Source of the DNA: Alphaproteobacteria bacterium UBA828
Lineage (GTDB): Bacteria > Pseudomonadota > Alphaproteobacteria > UBA828
Length of the DNA stretch: 13,286 nt
Direction of reading: 5' to 3'
NCBI GenBank assembly: GCA_002296185.1
Contig: DBHM01000011.1
Coordinates: 1 to 13,286, forward strand
Of the stretch, positions 1-7,180 are shown in pieces. How positions within the stretch are numbered: position 1 is the first letter of the stretch; each line of letters starts with the position of its first letter. The notes under the pieces are model-generated. The model ran no database searches. It had not been told where the DNA came from and worked only from the letters and a program-made list of their open reading frames with translations. A program made the position numbers and the translations under genes.

Positions 1-87
1 CCAGCTAAGAAAGCACCAGCTAAGAAAGCGCCAGCTAAGAAAGCACCAGCTAAGAAAGCACCAGCTAAGAAAGCACCAGCTAAGAAG
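1..87 (+). repeat. 15-bp tandem repeat encoding PAKKA units
   Basis: Five full copies of the unit CCAGCTAAGAAAGCA plus a final 12-base partial copy (76-87). The copies are almost identical: copy 2 has GCG instead of GCA at its last codon, and the partial last copy ends in AAG rather than AAA. Near-identity at synonymous positions suggests recent expansion or homogenisation by slippage rather than selection on protein sequence alone. The array may extend left of the window. Confidence 0.95.
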
Positions 88-90
88 TAA
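1..90 (+). CDS. rplU: 50S ribosomal protein L21, C-terminal tail only (partial)
   Basis: Only the last 29 codons are inside the window; the gene begins to the left. Frame 1 reads five PAKKA units, then PAKK and a TAA stop at 88-90. Nothing of the globular L21 fold is visible. The call rests on position, 19 bases before rpmA, since rplU-rpmA is an almost universal pair, and on the knowledge that alphaproteobacterial L21 proteins often carry a lysine/alanine-rich C-terminal extension. L21 binds 23S rRNA in the large ribosomal subunit; the basic tail would be expected to contact RNA, which is inference. A histone-H1-like or other Lys/Ala-rich protein could end in the same way, so identity is likely rather than proven. 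Confidence 0.75.
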   Translation, partial: PAKKAPAKKAPAKKAPAKKAPAKKAPAKK

Positions 91-109
91 TATGTAAGGG
101 GAAATAGTA

Positions 110-367
110 ATGGCACATAAAAAGGCAGGAGGAAGCTCAAGGAACGGTAGAGATTCAGCGGGCCGAAGACTTGGGATAAAAAAATATGGCGGTGAGATAG
201 TATTCCCCGGAAACATAATCGCACGGCAAAGGGGTACAAAATGGCATCCCGGTGAAAACGTGGGTATAGGTAAAGACCATACAATATTTTCTCTAGTGGA
301 AGGCCGTGTTTCTTTTAAAAAGAAAGCTAACAGTAAGACAGTTATATCCGTGGAGCCAAACGTATAA
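110..367 (+). CDS. rpmA: 50S ribosomal protein L27
   Basis: Large-subunit ribosomal protein whose N-terminal tail reaches towards the peptidyl transferase centre. The 85-residue length is normal for the family. The N-terminus MAHKKAGGSSRNGRDS and the following GRRLGIKKYGGE are the L27 signature, and the segments GNIIARQRGT, WHPGENVGIGKDHTIF and GRVSF are all in the expected order. The start directly follows MAHKK-type sequence, with no extra N-terminal peptide of the kind removed in Firmicutes. A Shine-Dalgarno-like AAGGGGA lies about 7 bases upstream of the ATG. It follows rplU by 19 bases and is almost certainly co-transcribed with it; a strong terminator closes the unit 35 bases after the stop. 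Confidence 0.98.
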   Translation: MAHKKAGGSSRNGRDSAGRRLGIKKYGGEIVFPGNIIARQRGTKWHPGENVGIGKDHTIFSLVEGRVSFKKKANSKTVISVEPNV

Positions 368-402
368 GAGTGTTTCTTTTTCATGGATTATTGAAAGAAA
401 GT

Positions 403-430
403 GAGGGAGCTGTTGGTTGCTCCCTTTTTC
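403..430 (+). terminator. Rho-independent terminator after rpmA
   Basis: Stem GGGAGC (405-410) pairs with GCTCCC (419-424) around an 8-base loop, extendable by an A-T pair at 404/425, and is followed at once by a run of five T (425-429). This is a textbook intrinsic terminator placed 35 bases after the rpmA stop. It should end rplU-rpmA transcripts and separate them from obgE. Confidence 0.88.
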
Positions 431-495
431 ATTTAATGAGTGTGAAAATTTGGAAAAGATAAGATAATTTAGTTGCCATAAACGGATTTTCTGAA

Positions 496-1536
496 ATGCA
501 ATTTATTGATCTTGTAACTATTGAAATTGAGAGTGGGGCAGGTGGAAATGGGTGCCTAAGCTTTAGGCGTGCACGTAATGAACCTAGAGGTGGTCCAGAT
601 GGCGGTAATGGTGGTACAGGGGGTTCGGTAATAGCTGAATGTGTAGAAGGTCTTAATACACTTGTAGATTTTCGATTTAAACAACACTTTAAGGCTCCGA
701 GGGGCCACAATGGTGAAGGGCTGAACCGTACGGGTGCTGATGGCGTTGATGTTGTGCTCCCGGTCCCTGTTGGTACTGAAATACTTGATGCAAACAATGA
801 AGAAGTTTTATTTGATCTTATTAATTTGGGAGATAGAGCTATTTTAGCAAGTGGTGGTCGCGGTGGCCGAGGTAATGCCTCTTATAAGTCTTCAACAAAC
901 AGAGCCCCTAGACAGGTAGGTGTGGGAGAGACAGGAGTAGCCCGCAAATTAAGGTTACGTTTGAAATTACTCGCCGATGTAGGTTTAATTGGGCAACCTA
1001 ATGCAGGAAAATCTACTTTTCTCTCTGTGGTGAGCCATGCGCGCCCTAAAATAGCTAATTATCCTTTTACAACTCTTACGCCACATTTAGGGGTGGTTAC
1101 AATAGATGCGAAAGAGTTAGTTTATGCAGATCTTCCAGGTTTAATAAGCGGCGCTCACGAAGGTATAGGCCTAGGTCATAGATTTTTAAGTCATGCAGAG
1201 AGATGTAAGGTAATATTACATCTAGTTGACGCTACAGAGAATGATGTTTGTGATTCCTATGCTCTTATCAGGAACGAACTTAATGCTTACGGAAGGGGAA
1301 TTAGTGATAAGTTTGAAATCATATGCCTTACAAAGATAGATTCTATTGATGATATCTCTAGGGAAAGAAAATTGAGAGAACTGGTTGATTTATGCGGCAA
1401 CCAAGTTTTTCCTATATCAAGTGTGAGTGGAGAGGGTATTGAAGCCGTGCTAAGAGCAATCAAGGAAAAAATTATTATCGGAGAAAAAGATAAAAAAATT
1501 ATTACTGAACAATCATTTGACCCATTAACGAGGTAG
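496..1536 (+). CDS. obgE: Obg family GTPase ObgE/CgtA
   Basis: Ribosome-associated GTPase involved in late 50S subunit assembly and stress/cell-cycle control. Residues 1-158 form the glycine-rich Obg fold (GAGGNGC, GGPDGGNGGTGG, GGRGGRGN). The G domain follows: P-loop GQPNAGKS at 166-173, switch I NYPFTTLTP at 188-196, G3 DLPGL at 212-216, G4 TKID at 279-282 and G5 near SSVSGEG at 308-314. The G4 Thr in place of the classical Asn is, as I recall, common in Obg proteins. At 346 residues it matches alphaproteobacterial homologues that lack a long C-terminal OCT domain. No good Shine-Dalgarno is visible before the ATG at 496, but the next residues (MQFIDLVTIEI) align with normal Obg N-termini, so this start is sound. 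The gene is separated from rpmA by a terminator and runs directly into proB. Confidence 0.98.
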   Translation: MQFIDLVTIEIESGAGGNGCLSFRRARNEPRGGPDGGNGGTGGSVIAECVEGLNTLVDFRFKQHFKAPRGHNGEGLNRTGADGVDVVLPVPVGTEILDANNEEVLFDLINLGDRAILASGGRGGRGNASYKSSTNRAPRQVGVGETGVARKLRLRLKLLADVGLIGQPNAGKSTFLSVVSHARPKIANYPFTTLTPHLGVVTIDAKELVYADLPGLISGAHEGIGLGHRFLSHAERCKVILHLVDATENDVCDSYALIRNELNAYGRGISDKFEIICLTKIDSIDDISRERKLRELVDLCGNQVFPISSVSGEGIEAVLRAIKEKIIIGEKDKKIITEQSFDPLTR

Positions 1537-1538
1537 AT

Positions 1539-2672
1539 ATGACTGAAAGGCTTCTAAGTGAAGCTCAGCGCATAGTTGTAAAAATTGGCTCTACTCTTTT
1601 AGTTAATCAGGAGACGGGCGAAATCAATATGTCTTGGCTGTCAAGCCTTGCTGAAGATATAAATAAAATTCGCTTGAGTGGAACAGAGGTTATTATTGTT
1701 ACATCTGGGGCTATAGCTGCTGGTCGCCGTTTTTTGTGTCTAGATCAGAGTAAACTAAAGTTGGAGGAAAGCCAGGCTGCAGCTGCGTGTGGTCAGATTA
1801 AGTTAGCGCATGCATATCAGTCAGCATTACAACTTCATGGTATAACTGTTGCGCAAATCCTTCTAACAATTGGCGATATGGATAACCGTAGACGATATTT
1901 AAATGCGCGTAATACAATATCTGAATTACTTAAATTAGACGCATTACCAGTAATTAATGAGAATGATACCGTTGCTACTGCTGAGATTAGATTCGGTGAT
2001 AACGATCGATTAGCTGCTGGAGTTGCTACAATGATGGCTGCAGATAGTTTGGTCCTTTTATCTTCAGATATAGACGGATTGTATACAGCTGATCCAGCAA
2101 TAGACTCATCTGCGAAATGGGTGCCTAAAATAGAGAAAATTACAACCGAAATTGAAAAAATGGCTGGTGTAGCTAGGTCAGACGACTCTTCTGGCGGGAT
2201 GGTTACTAAAATTATTGCAGCCCAGGCAGCAATGGCATCTGGTTGTAGCGTTGCCATTGCAAACGGTAAGGTATCTAACCCCCTTGCAAGACTTCTAGAT
2301 AATGGTCGTGCCTCTTGGTTTGTTGCTCGGTCGTCACCTGGAAACGCACGCAAGCACTGGATAATGAGTGTGCTTCAGCCGCGGGGTAAGTTGATAATTG
2401 ATAAAGGTGCTTCTGAGGCATTGATTTCAGGAAAAAGTCTCCTCCCAGCAGGTGTTCTTCAAGTGGAAGGGAAATTTGAGCGAGGAGATGCTGTTTCAAT
2501 TATTGATGATAGTGGTATTGATATTGGCTGTGGTTTAGTTGCATATTCAGCAGAAGATGCAGCCCAAATTATAGGATCAAAAACAGCTAAAATTGAAAAA
2601 TTACTAGGTTATTCTGGTCGTGATGAGATGATTCATAGGGATGACCTAGTGCTCAGAGAAGAGGCGCTATAA
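1539..2672 (+). CDS. proB: Glutamate 5-kinase
   Basis: Cytoplasmic enzyme that phosphorylates L-glutamate with ATP to gamma-glutamyl phosphate, the first step of proline synthesis. Residues 10-255 are the amino acid kinase domain: VVKIGS at 13-18, VTSGAIAAG at 54-62, the substrate-binding INENDTVAT at 139-147, FGDNDRLAA at 152-160, the nucleotide-site segment DGLYTADP at 179-186 and SGGMVTKI at 218-225. Residues from about 276 to 365 form the C-terminal PUA domain (PRGKLIIDKGA, LLPAGV, GDAVSI). At 377 residues it is a standard two-domain ProB. The start lies 2 bases after the obgE stop with a GAGG Shine-Dalgarno at the obgE end. Its stop overlaps the proA start by one base (TAATG), implying translational coupling. 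Feedback inhibition by proline is known for the family, not shown here. Confidence 0.98.
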   Translation: MTERLLSEAQRIVVKIGSTLLVNQETGEINMSWLSSLAEDINKIRLSGTEVIIVTSGAIAAGRRFLCLDQSKLKLEESQAAAACGQIKLAHAYQSALQLHGITVAQILLTIGDMDNRRRYLNARNTISELLKLDALPVINENDTVATAEIRFGDNDRLAAGVATMMAADSLVLLSSDIDGLYTADPAIDSSAKWVPKIEKITTEIEKMAGVARSDDSSGGMVTKIIAAQAAMASGCSVAIANGKVSNPLARLLDNGRASWFVARSSPGNARKHWIMSVLQPRGKLIIDKGASEALISGKSLLPAGVLQVEGKFERGDAVSIIDDSGIDIGCGLVAYSAEDAAQIIGSKTAKIEKLLGYSGRDEMIHRDDLVLREEAL

Positions 2673-3952
2673 TGACGTTAGATAATGTACACGATAAGGA
2701 TAGTCTAAAGAATAAGATTCGTAATATTGGTGAATATGCAAGAAACGCTGCTTTCGGGCTTGCTTCGACGACTGTTCAAGATAGGCGCCGCGCGCTAAAT
2801 GAAATGTCATTACAGATTTGTGATCATACTAAGCAGATTAAAAATGCTAACGATAAAGATATAGAGTTAGCTCACTCATCTGGACTCAATGACGCATTAC
2901 TCGATCGTCTTAAATTAGACGAGGAAAGAATTTTAGCCATTGCAAGAGGCTTAATAGAGATTTCTAAATTAGATGATCCATTGGGAAGGGTATTAGAATC
3001 TCGAGAGCGCCCAAATGGATTAAATATTCAGAGAGTATCCGTGCCAATTGGTGTGATAGCTGTAATTTATGAATCAAGACCCAATGTTACGGCGGATGCT
3101 GGCGGACTATGTCTAATGTCAGGAAATGTTGCCATTTTAAGAGGGGGATCAGAGAGTTTCTATTCTTCAGAAGCTATAGTTTCGTTTATGCATGCTGGAT
3201 TAAGAGAGGCAGGTCTATCAGAGTCTGCTATTCAGCTAGTACCTATGAGAGATAGGGCTGCGGTGGGCGAACTTCTCAAGCTAGAAGAATTTATTGATAT
3301 GGTCGTTCCACGGGGTGGTAAATCTCTTATTGAAAGAGTAAGGGAGGACAGTAGAATCCCGGTTCTGGCGCATCTTGAGGGGATATGTCATACATATATA
3401 CATGCACAAGCAGACTTATCTATGGCTAAAGAAATTTTACTCAATGCTAAAATGCGTAGGACTGGTATTTGTGGAGCAACGGAGACGCTTTTAGTGGATA
3501 CGGATATTGCCCAGGAATTGCCTGTGTTAATAAAACCTTTAGTCGAGGCTGGGTGCGAATTACGTGGAGATACCGCTGCGCGCGTTATTGATTCAAGTTT
3601 GATTCAAGCTACAGAATCCGATTGGAAAACAGAATACCTTGATGCAGTTCTTTCCATTAGGGTAGTAAATAATTTAGAACATGCAATTGAGCATATTAAT
3701 CGATATGGCTCACACCATACTGATTCTATCGTTACAAATAATGAATTAGCTGCTGAAAAATTTATGAACGAGGTTGATAGTGGAATTGTTATGCATAATA
3801 CTTCAACCCAATTTGCTGATGGTGCAGAATTTGGCATGGGTGCAGAAATAGGAATTGCGACCGGCAAGCTTCATGCTCGTGGACCTGTGGGCATTGAACA
3901 GCTTACTACTTACAAATATAAGGTCCAAGGACAAGGACAGGTGCGCCCCTGA
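2672..3952 (+). CDS. proA: Gamma-glutamyl phosphate reductase
   Basis: NADPH-dependent reductase that converts gamma-glutamyl phosphate to glutamate-5-semialdehyde, the second step of proline synthesis; it works with ProB on a labile intermediate. The aldehyde-dehydrogenase-like fold is evident: cofactor-domain motif GVIAVIYESRPNVTADA at 127-143, GNVAILRGGSES at 151-162, and the catalytic cysteine Cys267 in RRTGICGATETLLV. The C-terminal GSHHTDSIVT and FADGAEFGMGAEIGI are characteristic of ProA. Length 426 is typical. The ATG shares its first base with the proB stop and has GAGAAGAGG upstream. The last eight residues include VQGQGQVRP from a small GGACAA-type repeat in the DNA, probably of no consequence. 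Confidence 0.98.
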   Translation: MTLDNVHDKDSLKNKIRNIGEYARNAAFGLASTTVQDRRRALNEMSLQICDHTKQIKNANDKDIELAHSSGLNDALLDRLKLDEERILAIARGLIEISKLDDPLGRVLESRERPNGLNIQRVSVPIGVIAVIYESRPNVTADAGGLCLMSGNVAILRGGSESFYSSEAIVSFMHAGLREAGLSESAIQLVPMRDRAAVGELLKLEEFIDMVVPRGGKSLIERVREDSRIPVLAHLEGICHTYIHAQADLSMAKEILLNAKMRRTGICGATETLLVDTDIAQELPVLIKPLVEAGCELRGDTAARVIDSSLIQATESDWKTEYLDAVLSIRVVNNLEHAIEHINRYGSHHTDSIVTNNELAAEKFMNEVDSGIVMHNTSTQFADGAEFGMGAEIGIATGKLHARGPVGIEQLTTYKYKVQGQGQVRP

Positions 3953-3969
3953 GAAACTTAGAACCCATT

Positions 3970-4599
3970 GTGAGGCCAGCGAGCCGTCCTTTAGTCACTT
4001 GCTCAAAAATGATAGAGAGGAGAGACAAGAGGATTGGCCTGCTGGGTGGGTCTTTCAATCCAGCCCATCATGGCCATTTACATATAAGTCTGAGAGCTTT
4101 GAAGATCTTGAATTTAGATGAGGTTTGGTGGTTAATATCTCCGCAAAATCCTCTGAAATCAAGTGCTGAAATGAATTGTTATGAGGAAAGGATAAGTCAG
4201 GCAGAAAAAATAAATAACGATACGCGTATAAAGGTTTCAGACTTTGAGTCAAGGCATGGAATGTGTCATACTGCTGATACACTGAGTTCTTTGTCCTTAC
4301 GTTATCCACGTATAAAATTTGTTTGGTTAATGGGCGGTGATTTGCTATCAGAAATACATTTATGGAAGGAATGGGATTTAATATTTGAATCAGTTCCTAT
4401 AGCAATTTTTGACCGTTGGCCATATGCTCAGAAATGCTTAAATTCAAAGGCGGCAAAACGCTTTTCTAGGTATAGAATTCCTATTCATAGTGCGGGTAAT
4501 CTTTTAAATATTAAGTCTCCGGCATGGGTTTATATTTTTGGACCATTAAATTCAATCTCAGCTACTGAGATACGTAAAAAAAATTTACTTAATATATAA
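3970..4599 (+). CDS. nadD: Nicotinate-nucleotide adenylyltransferase
   Basis: Transfers AMP from ATP to nicotinate mononucleotide, giving deamido-NAD, a required step of NAD synthesis. The nucleotidyltransferase signature GLLGGSFNPAHHGHLHIS is at residues 23-40, followed by DEVWWLISPQNPLK, the usual alphaproteobacterial form, and FVWLMGGDLL. The C-terminal SISATEIRKK matches the conserved ISxTxIR ATP-binding motif. The start is uncertain. The longest reading uses GTG at 3970 (209 residues); an in-frame ATG at 4009 would give 196 residues starting MIERRDKRIGLLGG. Neither has a convincing Shine-Dalgarno, and both leave the catalytic domain whole. It follows proA by 17 bases and is probably in the same transcript. 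Confidence 0.95.
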   Translation: MRPASRPLVTCSKMIERRDKRIGLLGGSFNPAHHGHLHISLRALKILNLDEVWWLISPQNPLKSSAEMNCYEERISQAEKINNDTRIKVSDFESRHGMCHTADTLSSLSLRYPRIKFVWLMGGDLLSEIHLWKEWDLIFESVPIAIFDRWPYAQKCLNSKAAKRFSRYRIPIHSAGNLLNIKSPAWVYIFGPLNSISATEIRKKNLLNI

Positions 4600-4654
4600 T
4601 AATAAATGATAGTAGTGCTTGTAATTTAATTTCATATCGAGAGAGATATCTTAA

Positions 4655-5056
4655 ATGAATACTAATTCTACTACTTCTAGTTTGGGTTCAAATAATAGTG
4701 AGTATCTTCGCGATAAAGTCATCGCATTCCTTTCGGATGCAAAGGCAGAGGATGTAGTGCAAATAAACTTATTAGGTAAATCAAGTGTTGCAGACTTTAT
4801 GATAATAGCAACTGGACGCTCACAAAGGCAGGTTAAATCAATTTCTCAACGAATACGTGAGATGTTTAAGTCAAATGGGGTGCGGGAAATATCTGTAGAG
4901 GGTGAGCAGAACTCAGACTGGATTCTGGTAGATGTAGGCGATTTAGTGATACATTTGTTTCGACCTGAGGTAAGGGAATTTTATAATTTAGAGAAAATGT
5001 GGTCTGCAGAAATGCCATCTGATGACTTATCGCAAATAGAGAATGACGGGTCCTAG
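4655..5056 (+). CDS. rsfS: Ribosomal silencing factor RsfS (Iojap family)
   Basis: Binds ribosomal protein L14 on the 50S subunit and blocks 30S joining when nutrients are short. The family core is plain: VVQINLLGKSSVADFMIIATGRSQRQV in the first half and VEGEQNSDWILVDVGDLVIHLF then EVREFYNLEKMW in the second. Length 133 is typical, with a slightly long serine/asparagine-rich N-terminus (about 18 residues) before the domain. The ATG at 4655 has a GAGAGAG Shine-Dalgarno at 4639-4645. That purine run lies in the loop of a short inverted repeat, ATATC at 4634-4638 and GATAT at 4645-4649, which could weakly mask it; this is speculative. The nadD-rsfS-rlmH order is widely conserved. Confidence 0.97.
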   Translation: MNTNSTTSSLGSNNSEYLRDKVIAFLSDAKAEDVVQINLLGKSSVADFMIIATGRSQRQVKSISQRIREMFKSNGVREISVEGEQNSDWILVDVGDLVIHLFRPEVREFYNLEKMWSAEMPSDDLSQIENDGS

Positions 5057-5548
5057 ATGGATTCTCGTAGGGGAAAATTGAATGATACTAGTCTGGAAAT
5101 TAGAGTTATTGCTGTTGGAAGGGGAAAGGATAACCCGGCACAGATAATTTTTAATGATTATATTGCACGTCTCCCTTGGAAAGTGAATTTGACAGAAATT
5201 AAAGAAGTGGGGTCTGGACATGCAGGGGATCGTAGAAAGCGGGAGTATAAAAAAATAGTTTCAATTCTTCCAACTGAAGCAAATATTATCTTGATTGATC
5301 CGAGGGGGAAAGAATTATCAAGCAAAAAATTTGCGTTTGTTATAAATAAGTTTCGTGAAAGTAGAAGCCGTCATCTTGTTTTTATTATTGGTGGAGCGGA
5401 TGGCTTAGACCAGGCATTGTTATCTCAATCTGATCTAGTTCTTTCTTTAGGGGAAATGACTTGGCCACATATCTTGGTCAGAGCGATGCTGGCGGAACAG
5501 CTGTGGAGGGCTGCTAGTATCTTAAGTGGGCATCCTTACAATCGGTAA
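5057..5548 (+). CDS. rlmH: 23S rRNA (pseudouridine1915-N3)-methyltransferase RlmH
   Basis: SPOUT-class methyltransferase that modifies pseudouridine 1915 of helix 69 in 23S rRNA, acting on whole 70S ribosomes as a homodimer. The SAM-binding knot is seen in HLVFIIGGADGL at 106-117 and LVLSLGEMTWPHILVRAMLAEQLWRA at 127-152, with family-typical IILIDPRGKELSS before it. The C-terminus reads GHPYNR where the family normally ends HPYHR. The ATG at 5057 abuts the rsfS stop and gives 163 residues, about eight more than usual. A TTG at 5078, preceded by AGGGG at 5069-5073, would give 156 residues and begin just before the normal LEIRVIAVGR, so the true start may be there. In either case the gene is coupled to rsfS. 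Confidence 0.97.
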   Translation: MDSRRGKLNDTSLEIRVIAVGRGKDNPAQIIFNDYIARLPWKVNLTEIKEVGSGHAGDRRKREYKKIVSILPTEANIILIDPRGKELSSKKFAFVINKFRESRSRHLVFIIGGADGLDQALLSQSDLVLSLGEMTWPHILVRAMLAEQLWRAASILSGHPYNR

Positions 5549-5638
5549 ATAATATTCAGAGTATATCCGACAGATTCAGTATGTGATATGCTGTATTTTA
5601 AGTAAATAATGATCTATCAATAAGTATTAGGAAAGTCT

Positions 5639-7180
5639 ATGAGAGCAGAATCATCTGGTCCAGTGGTATTGTGTATTTTAGATGGTTGGGGAATTGGAAT
5701 TGATAGCCCCGATAATGCGATTTTTAATGCGCGAACTCCAGTTTGGGATAAGTTATTATTAGATTATCCCTCTGGTGAATTAGTAACCTCTGGGGCTGCT
5801 GTTGGTTTACCTGATGGTCAGATGGGAAATTCCGAGGTTGGCCATATGAATATTGGGGCGGGAAGAGTTGCCATGCAGGATTTACCCCGCATAAATCAAT
5901 CAATCAATCAATCCGCACTTGAGCAGAATAGTAAGCTTCAGGAATATATACTTACACTTAAGGAAAATGGAGGCACTTGCCATCTCTTAGGTCTATTGTC
6001 TCCGGGTGGAGTGCACTCGCATCAGGAGCATATTTTAGAACTATGTAGAATATTAAATTCATCATCTATTCCAGTAGCCATTCACATTTTTTTAGATGGC
6101 CGAGATACTATGCCTAGATCTGCAGCAGAGTATTTAAAAAAGTTCGAGACAGATATCGGTGAACTTAAAACTGTTCGCATTGCTACTGTTTCAGGCCGTT
6201 ATTGGTCTATGGATCGTGACAATAGATGGGACCGTATATTTAAGTCTTGGGCAGTAATTGTCCGTGGGTCTAGTATTGGTTTGACCTACTCGGGTGCATC
6301 AGAAATTATAAGTAATGCCTATGAATCTGAGATTTCAGATGAGTTTATAGATCCTGCTGTAGTAAAAGGATACGAAGGTATTAAAGATGGTGACGGTTTG
6401 TTGATGGCAAATTTTCGAGCTGATCGAGTACGTCAACTACTATCATCATTTATTGATCCTGACTTCTCTAAATTTGATAGAGAAATACTTCCACGATTTT
6501 CCTCTGTGCTCGGAATGTGCAGTTATTCGAAGAATCTAGATAGATTTATGGAGACTATATTTCCACCAGTTCAATTTAATAATGTTTTAGGCCAGGTAAT
6601 AGCAAGTTCAGGGCTCAGGCAATTACGTATTGCGGAAACAGAGAAGTACGCACACGTGACATTTTTCCTAAATGGAGGTGAGGAAAGGATTTTTGATGGA
6701 GAAGAGAGAATATTAGTTCCATCTCCAAAGGTTTCAACTTATGACACTCAACCAGAGATGTCAGCTCTTGAGGTAACAGATAGACTGATTGATTCTATAA
6801 AGACTAATTCCTTTGATTTTGCTGTGGTGAATTTTGCTAATCCAGATATGATAGGGCATACAGGAAATTTTGATGCAGCTTGTAAATCCGTAGAAACTGT
6901 TGATCTATGCTTGGGCCGCCTGCTATCGCTAGTCCATGAGCAAAAGATTGCAATTTTAGTAACATCTGATCATGGTAACGTCGAGCAGATGAAAAGCGCT
7001 AGTGGTAGCGCTCATACAGCTCATACACTCAATCCTGTTCCTTATATTATAATTTCAGATAGCCTGGATAGGACTAAAAGATTACCTAATGGAATACTTG
7101 CAGATATTGCACCAACCATTCTTGATCTATTAGGTCTTGATAAACCAAAGGAAATGACAGGCAAATCCTTATTAGATTGA
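5639..7180 (+). CDS. gpmI: 2,3-bisphosphoglycerate-independent phosphoglycerate mutase
   Basis: Interconverts 3- and 2-phosphoglycerate in glycolysis and gluconeogenesis using two metal ions and a phosphoserine intermediate. The alkaline-phosphatase-like metal sites are complete: Asp15 (CILDGWG), nucleophile Ser65 in GNSEVGHMNIG, Asp403 and His407 in NPDMIGHTGN, Asp444-His445 in VTSDHGN, and His462 (AHT). Substrate-loop motifs GGVHSHQEH (123-131), DGRDT (153-157), SGRYWSMDRD (185-194), NFRADRVRQ (258-266) and Lys336 in AETEKYAHVTFF are present. Length 513 is normal. The ATG has AGGAAAG upstream at good spacing. A five-unit AATC repeat lies within codons 85-92 without changing the family length there. 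It follows rlmH after 90 bases, so it may have its own promoter. Confidence 0.98.
   Translation: MRAESSGPVVLCILDGWGIGIDSPDNAIFNARTPVWDKLLLDYPSGELVTSGAAVGLPDGQMGNSEVGHMNIGAGRVAMQDLPRINQSINQSALEQNSKLQEYILTLKENGGTCHLLGLLSPGGVHSHQEHILELCRILNSSSIPVAIHIFLDGRDTMPRSAAEYLKKFETDIGELKTVRIATVSGRYWSMDRDNRWDRIFKSWAVIVRGSSIGLTYSGASEIISNAYESEISDEFIDPAVVKGYEGIKDGDGLLMANFRADRVRQLLSSFIDPDFSKFDREILPRFSSVLGMCSYSKNLDRFMETIFPPVQFNNVLGQVIASSGLRQLRIAETEKYAHVTFFLNGGEERIFDGEERILVPSPKVSTYDTQPEMSALEVTDRLIDSIKTNSFDFAVVNFANPDMIGHTGNFDAACKSVETVDLCLGRLLSLVHEQKIAILVTSDHGNVEQMKSASGSAHTAHTLNPVPYIIISDSLDRTKRLPNGILADIAPTILDLLGLDKPKEMTGKSLLD
5894..5913 (+). repeat. (AATC)5 tetranucleotide repeat inside gpmI
   Basis: Five perfect tandem AATC units, coding for the INQSINQS segment at GpmI residues 86-92 and neighbours. 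Family members have a variable stretch here (PRI-x7-L in place of a fixed sequence), and this protein keeps the same spacing, so the present copy number is in frame. Gain or loss of one unit would shift the frame. Confidence 0.95.

Noticed and set aside
429..797. 122-codon minus-strand open frame over the start of obgE
   Set aside because: It lies antisense to the glycine-rich Obg domain; its Pro/Ser-rich content is the complement of Gly codons, and obgE is unambiguous.
1835..2353. 172-codon minus-strand open frame inside proB
   Set aside because: Fully antisense to a conserved kinase domain, with no family resemblance or Shine-Dalgarno; a shadow frame.
3855..4121. 88-codon plus-strand frame overlapping the end of proA and start of nadD
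   Set aside because: It overlaps two well-supported genes in another frame and has no recognisable motif.
5577..5600. Imperfect hairpin CAGTAT/ATGCTG followed by T-rich sequence between rlmH and gpmI
   Set aside because: Stem of six pairs including one G-T wobble, low GC, and a broken T-run; too weak to call a terminator.
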